DNA from: Bacillota bacterium
Lineage (GTDB): Bacteria; Bacillota; UBA4882; UBA8346
Direction: 5' to 3'
Length of the DNA stretch: 64,000 nt
Assembly (NCBI GenBank): GCA_023435225.1
Contig: JAEYRX010000012.1
Span: 62,001-126,000, forward strand
Shown here: positions 17,636 through 26,703 of the stretch, piece by piece
Layout of the letters: each line of letters begins with the position of its first letter
Position numbering within the stretch: position 1 is the stretch's first letter
Position numbers and translations under genes: made by a program
The notes under the pieces: model-generated
What the model saw: only the letters and a program-made list of their open reading frames with translations
What the model was told of the DNA's origin: nothing
The model's database searches: none

Positions 17636-17822
17636 TCTATAATTTTTTGATGGTATTCAACGATTTTGATACGGTCGGCAATGTTTTTATTATGGTTGGC
17701 AACGATTTTTAGGTGGTATTCCATCATTTTTTGGTGGTATTGATCGATTTTCGGGTGGTTTGGAACGGTTTTTTGATGGTCGGCAATGATTTTTAAGTGG
17801 TATTCAACGATTTTTTTGTAAT
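17636..17822. repeat. degenerate 21-bp tandem repeat, about 8 units
   Basis: About eight units of 20-22 bp with consensus TTTTT(R)(R)GTGGTATTCAACGA. They lie in the 745-base gap between the sigma gene and the SEC-C gene. No long frame crosses it. On the minus strand part of it is open and reads as a seven-residue repeat. Spacers and repeats are not distinct, so it is not a CRISPR. Confidence 0.8.
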
Positions 17823-17945
17823 GGGATTTGAGATGGGGTTTGGGGGTTAGGGATGCGAAGGTTTTCCATGTTTTTTTGTTAAATTGGAGGTAAAGGAAGA
17901 TATATACAGAATTTAATAATTAAAACATTGAAACCATTAAAACAT

Positions 17946-18117
17946 TATTATCTCCCGCTGAGGCGCAGAGGTGTGATAGAAGATTATTTGGGACGAGCGT
18001 AGGTATTTATTGTTTTACATTATGAACTTGGAATGGGTTTGCTGGGGAGAGAGAAAATAGCGTTTTTGATGATTGTTTATGATTTTAAAACTCTGCGCCT
18101 TTGCGCCTCTGCGCGAG
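17946..18117. repeat. inverted GCGCAGAGG repeat
   Basis: ATTATCTCCCGCTGAGGCGC near 17946 faces CTGCGCCTTTGCGCCTCTGC near 18092. A third unit, ATTATCTCGCGCAGAGGCGC, lies near 19188. The remaining gap to 18236 has no gene that I can see. Confidence 0.65.
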
Positions 18118-18236
18118 AATAATAATTAATTTTGTTTCCGAAAAAGAAATCCTGACTTTTAATTTGGAAGATAGGGGAAACAATAGGGAAATGTCGAATT
18201 AATGGGAAATTTCTTAATAAATAAAGTGAGGCTAAC

Positions 18237-19124
18237 ATGCAACTAAAACCATACTTTGAATTTGCGACCGACCAGAATAAAAAATCTAAAGGAATTGTTG
18301 TTAAACTGGAAGATGAGTTTGCAGCAGCAGTAATTGATTATTATTGCGTTAATCCCCAATGTGATTGTACCGATATTTCGCTTCATTTCGTCGAACTAGA
18401 TACCAATAACAGCCCTAAAGATAGTCTAGGTACAGCAAGACTGAATATCAATAACTGGGAACTGACAGATATCAAAATTATTAATAAACCCGCTATTACT
18501 CGTCAAGTAACAGCAAAATTTTGCAGGGAGTTGGCTCAAGAAACCAAAGCGCTTTTTTTAGAGAGGTTTGCCGAGTCTAAAGCATTTAGCAAAACTAATC
18601 TTCCAGATCCGGTTGACGATCTGGCATTGGAAAACGGTTCATGTTTTGGGTATGTTGAAGTCTATGGCGAGAAAGACATTGATAAATTTAGCTTTAAATA
18701 CAAAGACAAAAGTTATTTTGTCGACGATCAGTACTGCACTGAACCTAACTGCAAGTGCAACGAGGCGATCTTAACTTTTTTCGAAATAGTACCCGGAAGG
18801 AAAACTCAAGAGGCGGAATTTGCTATCCGATTAGACCTATCCAATGGCGCTTATCAAAAGGAGTTTAAGGGTTTTGTCCATAAAAATACGATGAGAGAAA
18901 TTGTTGATTGTTTTAAAAACCATTTCAATAATGATTTTTCATTACTACGAACCCGATATCTCCAAATGAAAGAATTTGGGAAAAAGCGGAGCCAACGAAG
19001 GGAACAAATACTGGAAACCCAAAAACCAAAACAAATCATTAGTTCAAAAGTTGGACGCAATGACCCTTGCCCCTGCGGCAGCGGGAAGAAATATAAGAAA
19101 TGCTGTTATCAGAATGAGGTATGA
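18237..19124 (+). CDS. SEC-C motif protein with two Cys-rich units
   Basis: A 295-residue protein. The C-terminal GRNDPCPCGSGKKYKKCC is a complete SEC-C zinc motif, also found at the end of SecA. The rest is an internal duplication: DYYCVNPQCDCTDISLHFVEL near residue 35 and DQYCTEPNCKCNEAILTFFEI near 164 share a C-x4-C-x-C arrangement within similar beta-rich domains. It may bind zinc and protein or nucleic acid. The cellular role is unknown. ATG 18237 follows GTGAGG. Confidence 0.8.
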   Translation: MQLKPYFEFATDQNKKSKGIVVKLEDEFAAAVIDYYCVNPQCDCTDISLHFVELDTNNSPKDSLGTARLNINNWELTDIKIINKPAITRQVTAKFCRELAQETKALFLERFAESKAFSKTNLPDPVDDLALENGSCFGYVEVYGEKDIDKFSFKYKDKSYFVDDQYCTEPNCKCNEAILTFFEIVPGRKTQEAEFAIRLDLSNGAYQKEFKGFVHKNTMREIVDCFKNHFNNDFSLLRTRYLQMKEFGKKRSQRREQILETQKPKQIISSKVGRNDPCPCGSGKKYKKCCYQNEV

Positions 19125-19212
19125 ACGGGGATTAGCCGGTGTGTTAATCGGTTGGAGGTTTAGGGGGAAAGGGAAAAATCAAAATCATATTATCTCGCGC
19201 AGAGGCGCGGCA

Positions 19213-19359
19213 AAAATTCCCGTTTCAATTAGTATTGGGATAGCTTTCTATCCGGATTTTTCTCCAATTGAAAAATTACCACAATTCGCGAGTGAAGCGT
19301 TAGATGAAGCAAAATCTAATGGTTGTAATCGGGTTTGTGTTTATTCTAACCGGAAATAA
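19213..19359 (+). pseudogene. GGDEF domain, C-terminal remnant
   Basis: Forty-eight codons without a start read KIPVSISIGIAFYPDF...SEALDEAKSNGCNRVCVYS, the last helix and strand of a diguanylate cyclase domain. The GGDEF signature itself is missing. It lies just before the TIR-GAF-GGDEF gene, whose own C-terminus has the matching SISIGVASIPEH segment. This may therefore be a relic of an earlier or duplicated cyclase. Confidence 0.65.
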
Positions 19360-19414
19360 AAATAATAATAAGCTTAAAATAGATAGGATTATATTTGTTT
19401 TGAGGGAGTTAATT

Positions 19415-20822
19415 ATGCCACATGTATTTATTTCATATGTAAGAGAAAACAAGAAACTAGTTGACAATTTATGTGAAGATCTTTGTAAAAACGGGATTGA
19501 GGTTTGGATGGATCGTGATCAAATTCAACTGGGTCAAAGATGGCAAGATGCTATTAGACAAGCAATCAAAGAAGGTGCATTTTTTATTGCTTGTATTTCG
19601 AAGGAATCACAAAGAAAAGATAGTACGTACATGAATGAGGAAATAATCTTAGCAATAGAAGAATTACGAAAGAGGCCAACCAATAAAATTTGGTTTATAC
19701 CTGTGTTATTGAATACAGATGAAATTCCAGAGCGTTCTATAGGCGGAGGAGAAACACTCAGAGATTTGCATCATGTTTCCTTAAAAGATGATTGGGAAAA
19801 AGGAATTCAAAGTATTGTTAAAGTTATAAGCCCTAAAAAAAATAATAAAGCACAATTAAAGATTAATAATGAATTAAGAGAGTTTAATGACTTTTCTTTT
19901 AAATTAATGAGTAGTTCTGATTTAGAAGAGATTCTAAATCTTACTATCAACAAAATAAAACTATCCTTCTTTTATGATTGCATTTTCTTTTTGGATTGAA
20001 GAAATACTAAAAATTTATTCAAGTATAAACTGGGAAGAAGAATGGCTTGGGTTTTATGAACAACATCCATTTAGCAAGAATATTTTAACTTCAACGATTG
20101 TTAAGAAAGAACCCTTATATTGTTCAAATGTCTCAAAACACACTGAATTAAAAAATGTCTTTGAAAAAATCCCAATAAAAGCCTTTTTAGCCGTACCATT
20201 ATTAATAACTGATGAAGTAGTAGGATATTTGTTTTTATCTAGTGCATTAATTTTTAGTTTTAAGCAAAATGAAATTGAGACCTTAAATCAGTTTGTTAAG
20301 CAAACCGGAATTGCAATTCAAAATGTTGTAAGTTTAAATCAAGAAAAAAATAAGGCAAATATCGATGGGTTAACTGGTTTAAATTCCTGGAATTATTTTA
20401 ATGAAGAAATTAACTATTTAATTAATGAAGCAATAAAAAATGGAAAGCCATTATCATTAATTATACTTGAAATAGATGACTTCAAAAAATATCAATACAG
20501 TTATGGTCATTTAGAAGGAATTGATTTATTAAAAAAAATAGGTTTAATTATTTCTAAGACTATAAAAGACGATGGTTTTGTTACTAGATATAGTGGAGAA
20601 GAATTTATAGTAGTTTTAAAGGATACTACTTATGAAGAAGCTATTATTCAAGCTGAACAAATTCAGGAGAAAGTGAAGAATATTCCAAGAGATGATATAA
20701 AATCGCAAATTTCTATATCTATAGGAGTTGCTTCAATACCCGAGCATGCTAAAGATAGTAAAACTTTACTTGAGTATGCTATCCAGCATTTTACAAATAA
20801 AGAGATAAATATTATCCATTAA
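19415..20822 (+). pseudogene. TIR-GAF-GGDEF protein, one frameshift
   Basis: ATG 19415 (after GAGGGAG) begins a TIR domain: PHVFISYVRENKKLVDNL, EVWMDRDQIQLGQRW, then Glu75/Glu76 in the position of the catalytic glutamate of TIR NADases. A GAF-like domain follows (about residues 165-330), then a GGDEF domain with NIDGLTGL and a variant signature SGEEF. The frame breaks at 19997 (TGA). Dropping one T in GGATTGAAG rejoins the halves as LDEEILKIY in the middle of the GAF domain. The corrected length is about 468 residues. Base composition is more AT-rich than the neighbours, suggesting transfer. The fusion joins an NAD-type effector or adaptor fold to a c-di-nucleotide cyclase fold. Confidence 0.75.
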
Positions 20823-20927
20823 ATATTTATCAATGATTAATAAATGGTAATGGCATCGCAATCCCAAAGTAATCACCCAGGAAACTTCCATTTTGTATGA
20901 ATCTTAATTAAGGATAAAGGTGACCTC

Positions 20928-21248
20928 ATGAAAAGAAACTTCCACCGCTTACGACTCCTTTTATTGATGCTGGTCTTTTTTTCATTTACCATCAGTCAAA
21001 GCATAATCATAACAGCCCGGACTGCAATTAAAAATACCACCGTACATAATGCCCAACAATTGGTTAATGCGCTTCAACCAAACGCTGTTATTCAACTGGA
21101 ACCGGGTAATTACGATCTCAATAAAGTACGGGACAAGCTGCCGTATTTCCGGGAAAAATGTATTACCAACATTAAAAATCTTACAATTGTAGGTAATGGA
21201 AAGACCTATGTCGATTTAATAACGGCGGATTTATATGCTCCGGGTTGA
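20928..21248 (+). pseudogene. secreted beta-helix protein, N-terminal remnant
   Basis: A good start (AAAGGTGACCTC-ATG) leads into a signal peptide and the opening of a pectate-lyase-like right-handed beta-helix: TVHNAQQLVNAL, VIQLEPGNYDLN, KNLTIVGNGKTYV. The frame then stops after 106 residues, where a complete protein would continue for several hundred. The sequence after 21245 belongs to an unrelated gene end, so a deletion joined two genes here. Confidence 0.6.
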
Positions 21249-21421
21249 GGGCGAAGGACCGGAGAACATACCGTCAGGTTTGTTCGCATTTAAAAAGTCT
21301 TTCTGAAGCCGGAGCAAATAACCGGGCGATAACTATCATCACTCGTTTGAATGAGCTTTATCCACGCCGCCCCGCTATGTTGGAAGAACTGGCTAAATTG
21401 GAGCGAAAGTTGAATAAATGA
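21245..21421 (+). pseudogene. SWIM zinc-finger protein, C-terminal remnant
   Basis: Fifty-eight codons read RAKDRRTYRQVCSHLKSL...LYPRRPAMLEELAKLERKLNK. This resembles the conserved tail of SWIM zinc-finger domain proteins (RRTY..VC..LK and RRPAL.EEL). The zinc-binding part is absent. It is fused directly to the truncated beta-helix gene in another frame. Confidence 0.5.
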
Positions 21422-21448
21422 TACTTAAGGAAAGCTGAGGCAAACAAA

Positions 21449-21583
21449 ATGGATGACCAAAAACCGCAAGTGAAAGCGTTTATTGAAGAAATTAAAGAAG
21501 TTTGCAAAAAATACGGTTTTTCAATTGGACATGAAGATACTCAAGGCGCTTTTAAAATAAACTTCGATCCGGCAAGTAAGTAA
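21449..21583 (+). CDS. small protein, phage-like style, function unknown
   Basis: A 44-residue protein: helix QVKAFIEEIKEVCKKYG, then SIGHEDTQGAFKINF. The ending resembles short proteins of Firmicutes and their phages with the pattern CKK(Y/H)G.S..HED..GAF. That resemblance is from memory and not verified. The ATG follows CTGAGG at about ten bases. It is intact although surrounded by remnants. Confidence 0.5.
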   Translation: MDDQKPQVKAFIEEIKEVCKKYGFSIGHEDTQGAFKINFDPASK

Positions 21584-21659
21584 TAAAAATAAAGCAATTT
21601 TTTCACTCATGCTCTCGGTGAATAAAAATCAATTCACCTGCCGCGTGGCTAAAAAATTG

Positions 21660-21738
21660 GCCGGATCGGGTTTAACGATAGCCTCCGGCAAGTCTGGATT
21701 TTATAAAGTCTTTATAAGGTTACTTGCCGGATGCAGGA
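21660..21738. repeat. REP-like palindrome, copy 1
   Basis: CCTCCGGCAAGTCTGG and GGTTACTTGCCGGATGCAGG form an inverted pair. The reverse complement of this block recurs at 54876-54938. An apparent 64-residue frame over it (21609-21803) is probably not a gene. Confidence 0.7.
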
Positions 21739-21911
21739 TAAAAGAATATAATGCTGACGATATTGAGTGGTTTCGTTCAGCCATGGATTGCACTAAAAAA
21801 TGATGTTATAATACTTAATAGTTATTTTAAGAGTTTCGACCGTGAAAAACCTGAAATAGTAAAAACACTAAAAAACTAATACACCTATTAACAATATTGG
21901 AGATGAATTTC

Positions 21912-22865
21912 ATGAAAGAACTCTGTATAGTTTGCGCTGACACTCGGGGCAAACGGGCCTGCCGTTTGCATAGTGGTAAATTAATTTGTCCGGTTTGTTG
22001 TGCTTCAGTTAGAAATAAACAATGTGAAGGATGTTCTTACTTTCAGGCTTCCCAGCAATATCAAAAAACAAAAGTACTTACTTTTCCAAAACAAAGTACC
22101 GTTATAGACGATGAAATTGATCAAGCATTAGAAATGCTGGAAAAAGGAGAGATTGAGCAGTGTGCAACAAGTTTAACGGACCTTTTGGAAAAGCATCCGA
22201 GAAATTGCAATGTGCTTTTTGGTGTGGGAATTTTACATACTACCCGGAAACAATATGATGAAGCCATCGGGTATTTTGAAAAAGTAACCCAAATATCGCC
22301 TGACTATATTGAAGCTTATTATAATATCGGTGTAGCGTATAAAGAAAAACTTGATATTTATAATATGCTGCGAGCCTTTCTAAAAGTATCATCGATCGGA
22401 AATCCACGGGACCCTATTGCGCAGAAAGCCAACCAAATTCTTGCCGAATGGAACCAACACCTGTTAAAAGCAAATAAAACCAATATCGATGGTTATTTAC
22501 GAGGTTCGGAGTTTTTTAATACGGCTTGTGATGAAATGGAACGGCAGAATTGGCAAAAAGCGATTAAATTCTTTAAAAAAGTAATAGCAATTACCGCTAA
22601 TCATTATCAATCATATGGAAACTTAGGACTTTGTTATGCCAAATTAGGTAAAAAACAGGAGGCCATTCAAGCTTTTGACCAAGCCCTTCTGCTTAATCCC
22701 GAATATGAAGTTGCAATTATTAACAAAGCGGTAATTAATGGTTTGGAAGAAGGAGAATGTTTAAAGGATGGGCGAATTGACATTATTGATTATGCTAAAG
22801 ATTATTCCTTAAAAAACAGATCCTATATCGCCGAGATGCAATCGAAAATAATTGAACCCACTTAA
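21912..22865 (+). CDS. TPR protein with N-terminal Cys cluster
   Basis: A 317-residue soluble protein. The first 45 residues hold CIVC, ACRLH, ICPVCC and QCEGC, likely one or two zinc sites. Tetratricopeptide repeats follow: residues about 80-150 (VLFGVGILHTTRKQYDEAIGYFEKV, EAYYNIGVAYKEK) and 205-275 (WQKAIKFFKKVI, SYGNLGLCYAKLGKKQEAI). It is probably a scaffold for protein contacts. GGAG at 21899 places the start at ATG 21912 and not at the upstream TTG. Confidence 0.82.
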   Translation: MKELCIVCADTRGKRACRLHSGKLICPVCCASVRNKQCEGCSYFQASQQYQKTKVLTFPKQSTVIDDEIDQALEMLEKGEIEQCATSLTDLLEKHPRNCNVLFGVGILHTTRKQYDEAIGYFEKVTQISPDYIEAYYNIGVAYKEKLDIYNMLRAFLKVSSIGNPRDPIAQKANQILAEWNQHLLKANKTNIDGYLRGSEFFNTACDEMERQNWQKAIKFFKKVIAITANHYQSYGNLGLCYAKLGKKQEAIQAFDQALLLNPEYEVAIINKAVINGLEEGECLKDGRIDIIDYAKDYSLKNRSYIAEMQSKIIEPT

Positions 22866-23021
22866 ATTATTATTTGTAGTGAACCTACTGCTGTTGTTGG
22901 AACTTAATAAATTGGATATAATATTCTTGACGTTTAGGGAATTAAACAATTTTATATTTGTTATCACTACTGTCCGGTTAAGAGTTTCCTAAAATCAATG
23001 AAACCACTGGCGGATGGAAGT

Positions 23022-23052
23022 TAACCGGTTGGTTTTGTAACCGGTTTTTTGA
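23022..23052 (+). terminator. rho-independent terminator
   Basis: AACCGGTT is repeated around TGGTTTTGT-type bases as a self-complementary stem, then TTTT. It ends the TPR gene transcript. Confidence 0.75.
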
Positions 23053-23122
23053 GTAAGGAATATGGATAGAGTTAGGAATGGAAGTTAATCAGGAACCTTG
23101 GACACTTCATTGTTTTTTCCCC

Positions 23123-23593
23123 TTAAAATAAGTTTTCCTCCCGACCGCGCCATCCGGCTGGGGTTTTAATCAAAACCAAATCCCGCTCATAATCGCCATC
23201 CATCCATCTGACCAAACCGGAAACCACTACCCGGTTTGCTTTTTTCTCTTTAATATGGATATTTTCCACTTCTAATAAGCCGTAACTCATTTCGGTATAA
23301 AAACCGAAGGGGAGATCGAGTGAAGTTCCCAGCTTCCAAATGGCGGATATTGTGTCTTGGTCCCAATAAGGCGAAAGATAATCCTGCAAATCCTTTTTTG
23401 TTCTGATCCGGGGTGGCGTAATTCCGATTTCCTTTAAGGCATTTGGATTTTGAATAAAATAAACCGCCACCAGCCGTTCTTCCGACTCCATTGCCAGCTT
23501 TATAAAGTCAGGTTCCTTATTTATTGGAATAAATAGTAATGAACCCAAAAGAATCAAAATTCCTAGAATAATCAGGATTAAAGATCTTTTCAT
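23123..23593 (-). CDS. hypothetical anchored or secreted protein
   Basis: A 156-residue protein with a single N-terminal hydrophobic helix (LILIILGILILLGSLLFI) and a mixed alpha/beta outer domain (EVENIHIKEKKANRVVVSGLVRW, DLVLIKTPAGWRGREENLF). It resembles a small lipoprotein-like or NTF2-type accessory domain, but I do not recognise a family. Transcribed alone, it converges with the TPR gene. Confidence 0.65.
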   Translation of the reverse strand: MKRSLILIILGILILLGSLLFIPINKEPDFIKLAMESEERLVAVYFIQNPNALKEIGITPPRIRTKKDLQDYLSPYWDQDTISAIWKLGTSLDLPFGFYTEMSYGLLEVENIHIKEKKANRVVVSGLVRWMDGDYERDLVLIKTPAGWRGREENLF

Positions 23594-23799
23594 TTATATC
23601 ACTTCCCTTTTATAAGATTTCCCCATTTGCAACGATTTTCCTTTTATTATGAAAAAACTAGATTAGTTATATAAATAAGTTTTTAGAGGGATTTTAATAA
23701 TTTTATAGAAAAATATGGTAAGTGTGCTACACCTCTAGATATAAAAGTCGGTGACAGCCTTGAAAAAATTTCTTTACTTTACATGATTTTGGAGTAACC

Positions 23800-24027
23800 A
23801 TGAGAAAAGACTCCCCGAAGTACATAATCGAAATTGATGGACCTATTCATATTAAACAAACTGAGTATGATAATGACCGGGAAAATGAAATTATGCTTCG
23901 AGAAATATCGGTAATCAGATTTTCCAACGACGAAGTTGAATCAGATATTGATATGGTATTGAACCGGATTAATCAAAAGATTATTGAGATTTTGAAGAAC
24001 AAAGCTAATACTATTAAATCACCTTAA
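23800..24027 (+). pseudogene. DUF559 endonuclease-like fragment
   Basis: A 75-residue frame carries only the second half of a DUF559/Vsr-type nuclease fold: YIIEIDGPIHIKQTEYDNDRENEIMLRE, then VIRFSNDEV. The catalytic D of EIDG and the following H/Q and R positions are present, but the N-terminal helices that normally precede them (about 50 residues) are missing. The ATG does have GGAG upstream, so a short product could be made. Confidence 0.6.
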
Positions 24028-24172
24028 AGGCTTCCAAAATTAAAGCCCTAAACAAAGAAATAAAGCCTAAAACAAAGTTCAAAGCCCCTCGCCCGTTGTG
24101 GGAGAGGGGTTGGGGTGAGGGTAGACAGCGACTTAACCCCAATCTGATTGCCCTTGATAGGAGGTAATTACC

Positions 24173-24436
24173 ATGAAATTAAATATTGTGGCGCGAGTTT
24201 TTTTAGCAATTTTCTTAGTGGCAGGTCTATTATGTATCGGCTTTTATGGTTTAATATTTGCCGTCTTCTCCGCCGGTCAGCGGTTCTATGCACCATTAGT
24301 GATGATAGTAACAGGAGTATTAATTATTCTAGTTCTGCTGGGAACCTCAAAGGTGTTGAAATTCAAAATTCTTGCCATCATCACGGTTTCGTTTCTGGCA
24401 ATTTGTGCCGGAAGCTATAATCTTTATGGGATTTAA
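24173..24436 (+). CDS. small membrane protein
   Basis: An 87-residue protein of three hydrophobic helices (about 5-30, 38-60, 64-84) with a well-formed start: TAGGAGG six to eight bases before ATG. No recognisable family. It stands alone. The 308 bases downstream up to 24744 are AT-rich with a second AGGAGG near 24616 but no convincing gene. Confidence 0.65.
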   Translation: MKLNIVARVFLAIFLVAGLLCIGFYGLIFAVFSAGQRFYAPLVMIVTGVLIILVLLGTSKVLKFKILAIITVSFLAICAGSYNLYGI

Positions 24437-24744
24437 TGAATGATTATTTCCAATAAAACAATTATGAGCAGGAATTATTTTAAATTATAAAATATTTATT
24501 ATGCAGGTTGTTTATAAAAATAAGACTTCAGTCCTAAACATAAAAATTTCTCAATTACCGATATTAAAAATGGAATCATTTGTCGAGTGGATAATATTTA
24601 TAAGCAAAAACAAGAAAGGAGGCTAGGCGATAACTTCTTACCATTTCGCCAATGGATTCCAAGATAAAACAGTTTTAAACAGTTTACACAAGGATGTAAG
24701 GGAAAAGGAATTCCCTCATAAAACACACGGATGGAGGTTTTATC

Positions 24745-25716
24745 ATGAAAATTGTCGATTCACAGGTTGCTATGTCCGGGAAATCCGAATATCAGCAATC
24801 ACTGCAAGTAACAGAGACTCAAAAAGTCACTGTCTCCGCTCCTCAAAGTATTTTTATCCGCCTGGACAAGCTGGAGATTTCCGAAGAAGCCCAAAAGGCT
24901 TTAAAACTCCAAGAGCCAATTGCAATTGATAAAATTCAAATTAATCTAGAACCCAATGAAAAAATGAGGTTGCAGATCTTCGATAAAACAATCGAAGTTT
25001 TCAGCAACAAACGGCTTCGTCTGGCCGTTAATGTAACCAGGCGTCTGACTCCACAGGTTATCCAAACCGAACGCCATGAAGTCTACCAAGAATCCCAAAA
25101 GATGTCTTTTGGAGCCCAAGGGAAGATTAAGACCGCTGATGGTAAAGAGATTGATTTCTCAACCCAGCTTACCATGAGCCGGGAGTTTGCCGCTGAACAT
25201 TTTTCTACTATCCGGGAAGAAGTCCAATTTAAGGACCCATTGGTGGTTAACTTCGACGGGCCGGCCGCAGCTTTGACCGATACAAAATTCCAATTTGATA
25301 TCGATAGCGACGGGGAGTTGGATCAGATGTCATTCCTCAAGCCCGGTAGTGGCTTTTTGGCACTGGATAAAAATGAAGACGGGCTAATCAACAACGGTAA
25401 CGAGCTTTTCGGCGCAAATAATGGTAATGGTTTTGCCGATCTGGCTCAATATGATCTGGACAATAACGGCTGGATTGATGAGAATGACTCGATCTTTGAA
25501 AAACTACGTATCTGGACTAAGGACCAAGAAGGCAATGATGTTTTATTCGTTCTTGGTCAAAAAGGAGTCGGCGCAATTTACCTTGGAAATGTTGACACCC
25601 AGTTCAACTATAAGAATGACGCCAATCAAACCCAAGGAGCCTTACGCCAAACCGGAATCTTCCTCCGGGAAGACGGGACCGCCGGAACCATGCAGCAGAT
25701 CGATTTGGTTGTTTAA
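24745..25716 (+). CDS. calcium-binding-repeat protein of unknown role
   Basis: A 323-residue protein without signal peptide. The C-terminal half contains D-x-D-x-D-type loops: DIDSDGELDQM, DKNEDGLINNGNELFG and DLDNNGWIDENDSIFEKL. These are typical of bacterial dockerin/EF-hand-like calcium loops, including the FGxxxGNGFADL spacing found in many VCBS-style proteins. The N-terminal half is helical with KMRLQIFDKTIEV. The ATG follows ATGGAGG. Its opening (MKIVDSQVAMSG) is comparable in style to the gene at 44597. A terminator follows at 25754. Confidence 0.75.
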   Translation: MKIVDSQVAMSGKSEYQQSLQVTETQKVTVSAPQSIFIRLDKLEISEEAQKALKLQEPIAIDKIQINLEPNEKMRLQIFDKTIEVFSNKRLRLAVNVTRRLTPQVIQTERHEVYQESQKMSFGAQGKIKTADGKEIDFSTQLTMSREFAAEHFSTIREEVQFKDPLVVNFDGPAAALTDTKFQFDIDSDGELDQMSFLKPGSGFLALDKNEDGLINNGNELFGANNGNGFADLAQYDLDNNGWIDENDSIFEKLRIWTKDQEGNDVLFVLGQKGVGAIYLGNVDTQFNYKNDANQTQGALRQTGIFLREDGTAGTMQQIDLVV

Positions 25717-25753
25717 AGTAATATTGCAGCATATTAGAAACACTGATTGCATA

Positions 25754-25792
25754 AAAAGACGGCCTTGATTTAACTCTCGGCTGTCTTTTCAT
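25754..25792 (+). terminator. rho-independent terminator
   Basis: AAAAGACGGCC pairs along 11 positions with GGCTGTCTTTT. Confidence 0.9.
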
Positions 25793-25900
25793 TAATATAT
25801 CCGATCAACGATTACCACGAAAATTTGATAAATTTGGAGGTTTAAGAAGAAATACACTGAATTATAATATAGTTCAATATTCAATGTTTTTGATGCTTTT

Positions 25901-26181
25901 CATATTTATGCAGCCGATTACCTGGTTAAACCGTTTAAAGTGGAGCAGCGAATCATTCAAACCGCTATCCTACCTCGGATACACTTAATGAATTAGAAGA
26001 GAAGCTTGATAAAAAGATTTTTTACCGGAGCCATAAATCATATATAATCAATTTGTCAATGATTCAAAAGATTTTTCCTTACGGCCGCTGGACTTATTTA
26101 GTAAAATTTAAAAATATTCAGCAAGATGCATTAATTACCTATGATCGGTATAAAGAGTTGGAGAAGATGTTTAGTTCATAA
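25901..26181 (+). pseudogene. LytTR response regulator remnant
   Basis: HIYAADYLVKPFKVEQRI near 25901-25950 is the end of a receiver domain (the YLVKPF motif). From 25993 a second frame reads EEKLDKKIFYRSHKSYIINLSMIQKIFPYG ... ITYDRYKELEKMF, a LytTR DNA-binding domain. Most of the receiver is missing and the two pieces are in different frames, so the gene is dead. It abuts the next gene's ribosome site. Confidence 0.7.
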
Positions 26182-26196
26182 TTGGAGGTGTTTAGT

Positions 26197-26703
26197 ATGG
26201 ACGACTACCGTAAAATATATGAGGAGAAAGATGAAAAAGGGGTCACCGGTTTTATCATCTTTTTCATAGCCACGTTAATGCTTTTCGAACCTTTATGGAC
26301 CATTATTGTAATGTTCCAAACCGGGAGAGCTTTCGAAAAAATACCGGTTGCCGGCATTGCTTATAATATTTGCGGGATTAGCTACTTGTTGTTCCTCTTT
26401 TTTACCTGCTTCTGTTTTTATAAGTTGCCGAAATTGGCAATGAGAGTTGCCAAGTCTTTCTTGATAACTCGGGTTATTTTTTTAGCTACTTCGATGATTA
26501 TCTACTTTAACTTTTTATTACACGATGAAAGATTTTTGGGAGTAAGGTCATACCAGTTTGTTTCAATTCCGGATATGGTTATCAAAGTGTTGTTGCTTCC
26601 CGGGGCTTATATAATCATTTACAGTGTTTTCTGGTACATTTTCATGAATAAATCAAAAGCGATTAAGGAGAATTATGGTAGTTCAAATAGAATAGCAAAT
26701 TAA
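26197..26703 (+). CDS. DUF2569-like four-helix membrane protein
   Basis: A 168-residue membrane protein. After an acidic start (MDDYRKIYEEKDEKG) there are four hydrophobic segments near residues 18-40, 55-78, 90-108 and 130-155. This matches DUF2569-type proteins, which often sit near regulators. Function unknown. ATG 26197 follows TTGGAGGTG. It converges with the Uma2 gene; the two stop codons overlap. Confidence 0.6.
   Translation: MDDYRKIYEEKDEKGVTGFIIFFIATLMLFEPLWTIIVMFQTGRAFEKIPVAGIAYNICGISYLLFLFFTCFCFYKLPKLAMRVAKSFLITRVIFLATSMIIYFNFLLHDERFLGVRSYQFVSIPDMVIKVLLLPGAYIIIYSVFWYIFMNKSKAIKENYGSSNRIAN

Noticed and set aside
17636..17822. Possible CRISPR array
   Set aside because: Units of ~21 bp follow each other directly with no spacers, they are degenerate throughout, and no cas gene is present. 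It is a minisatellite.
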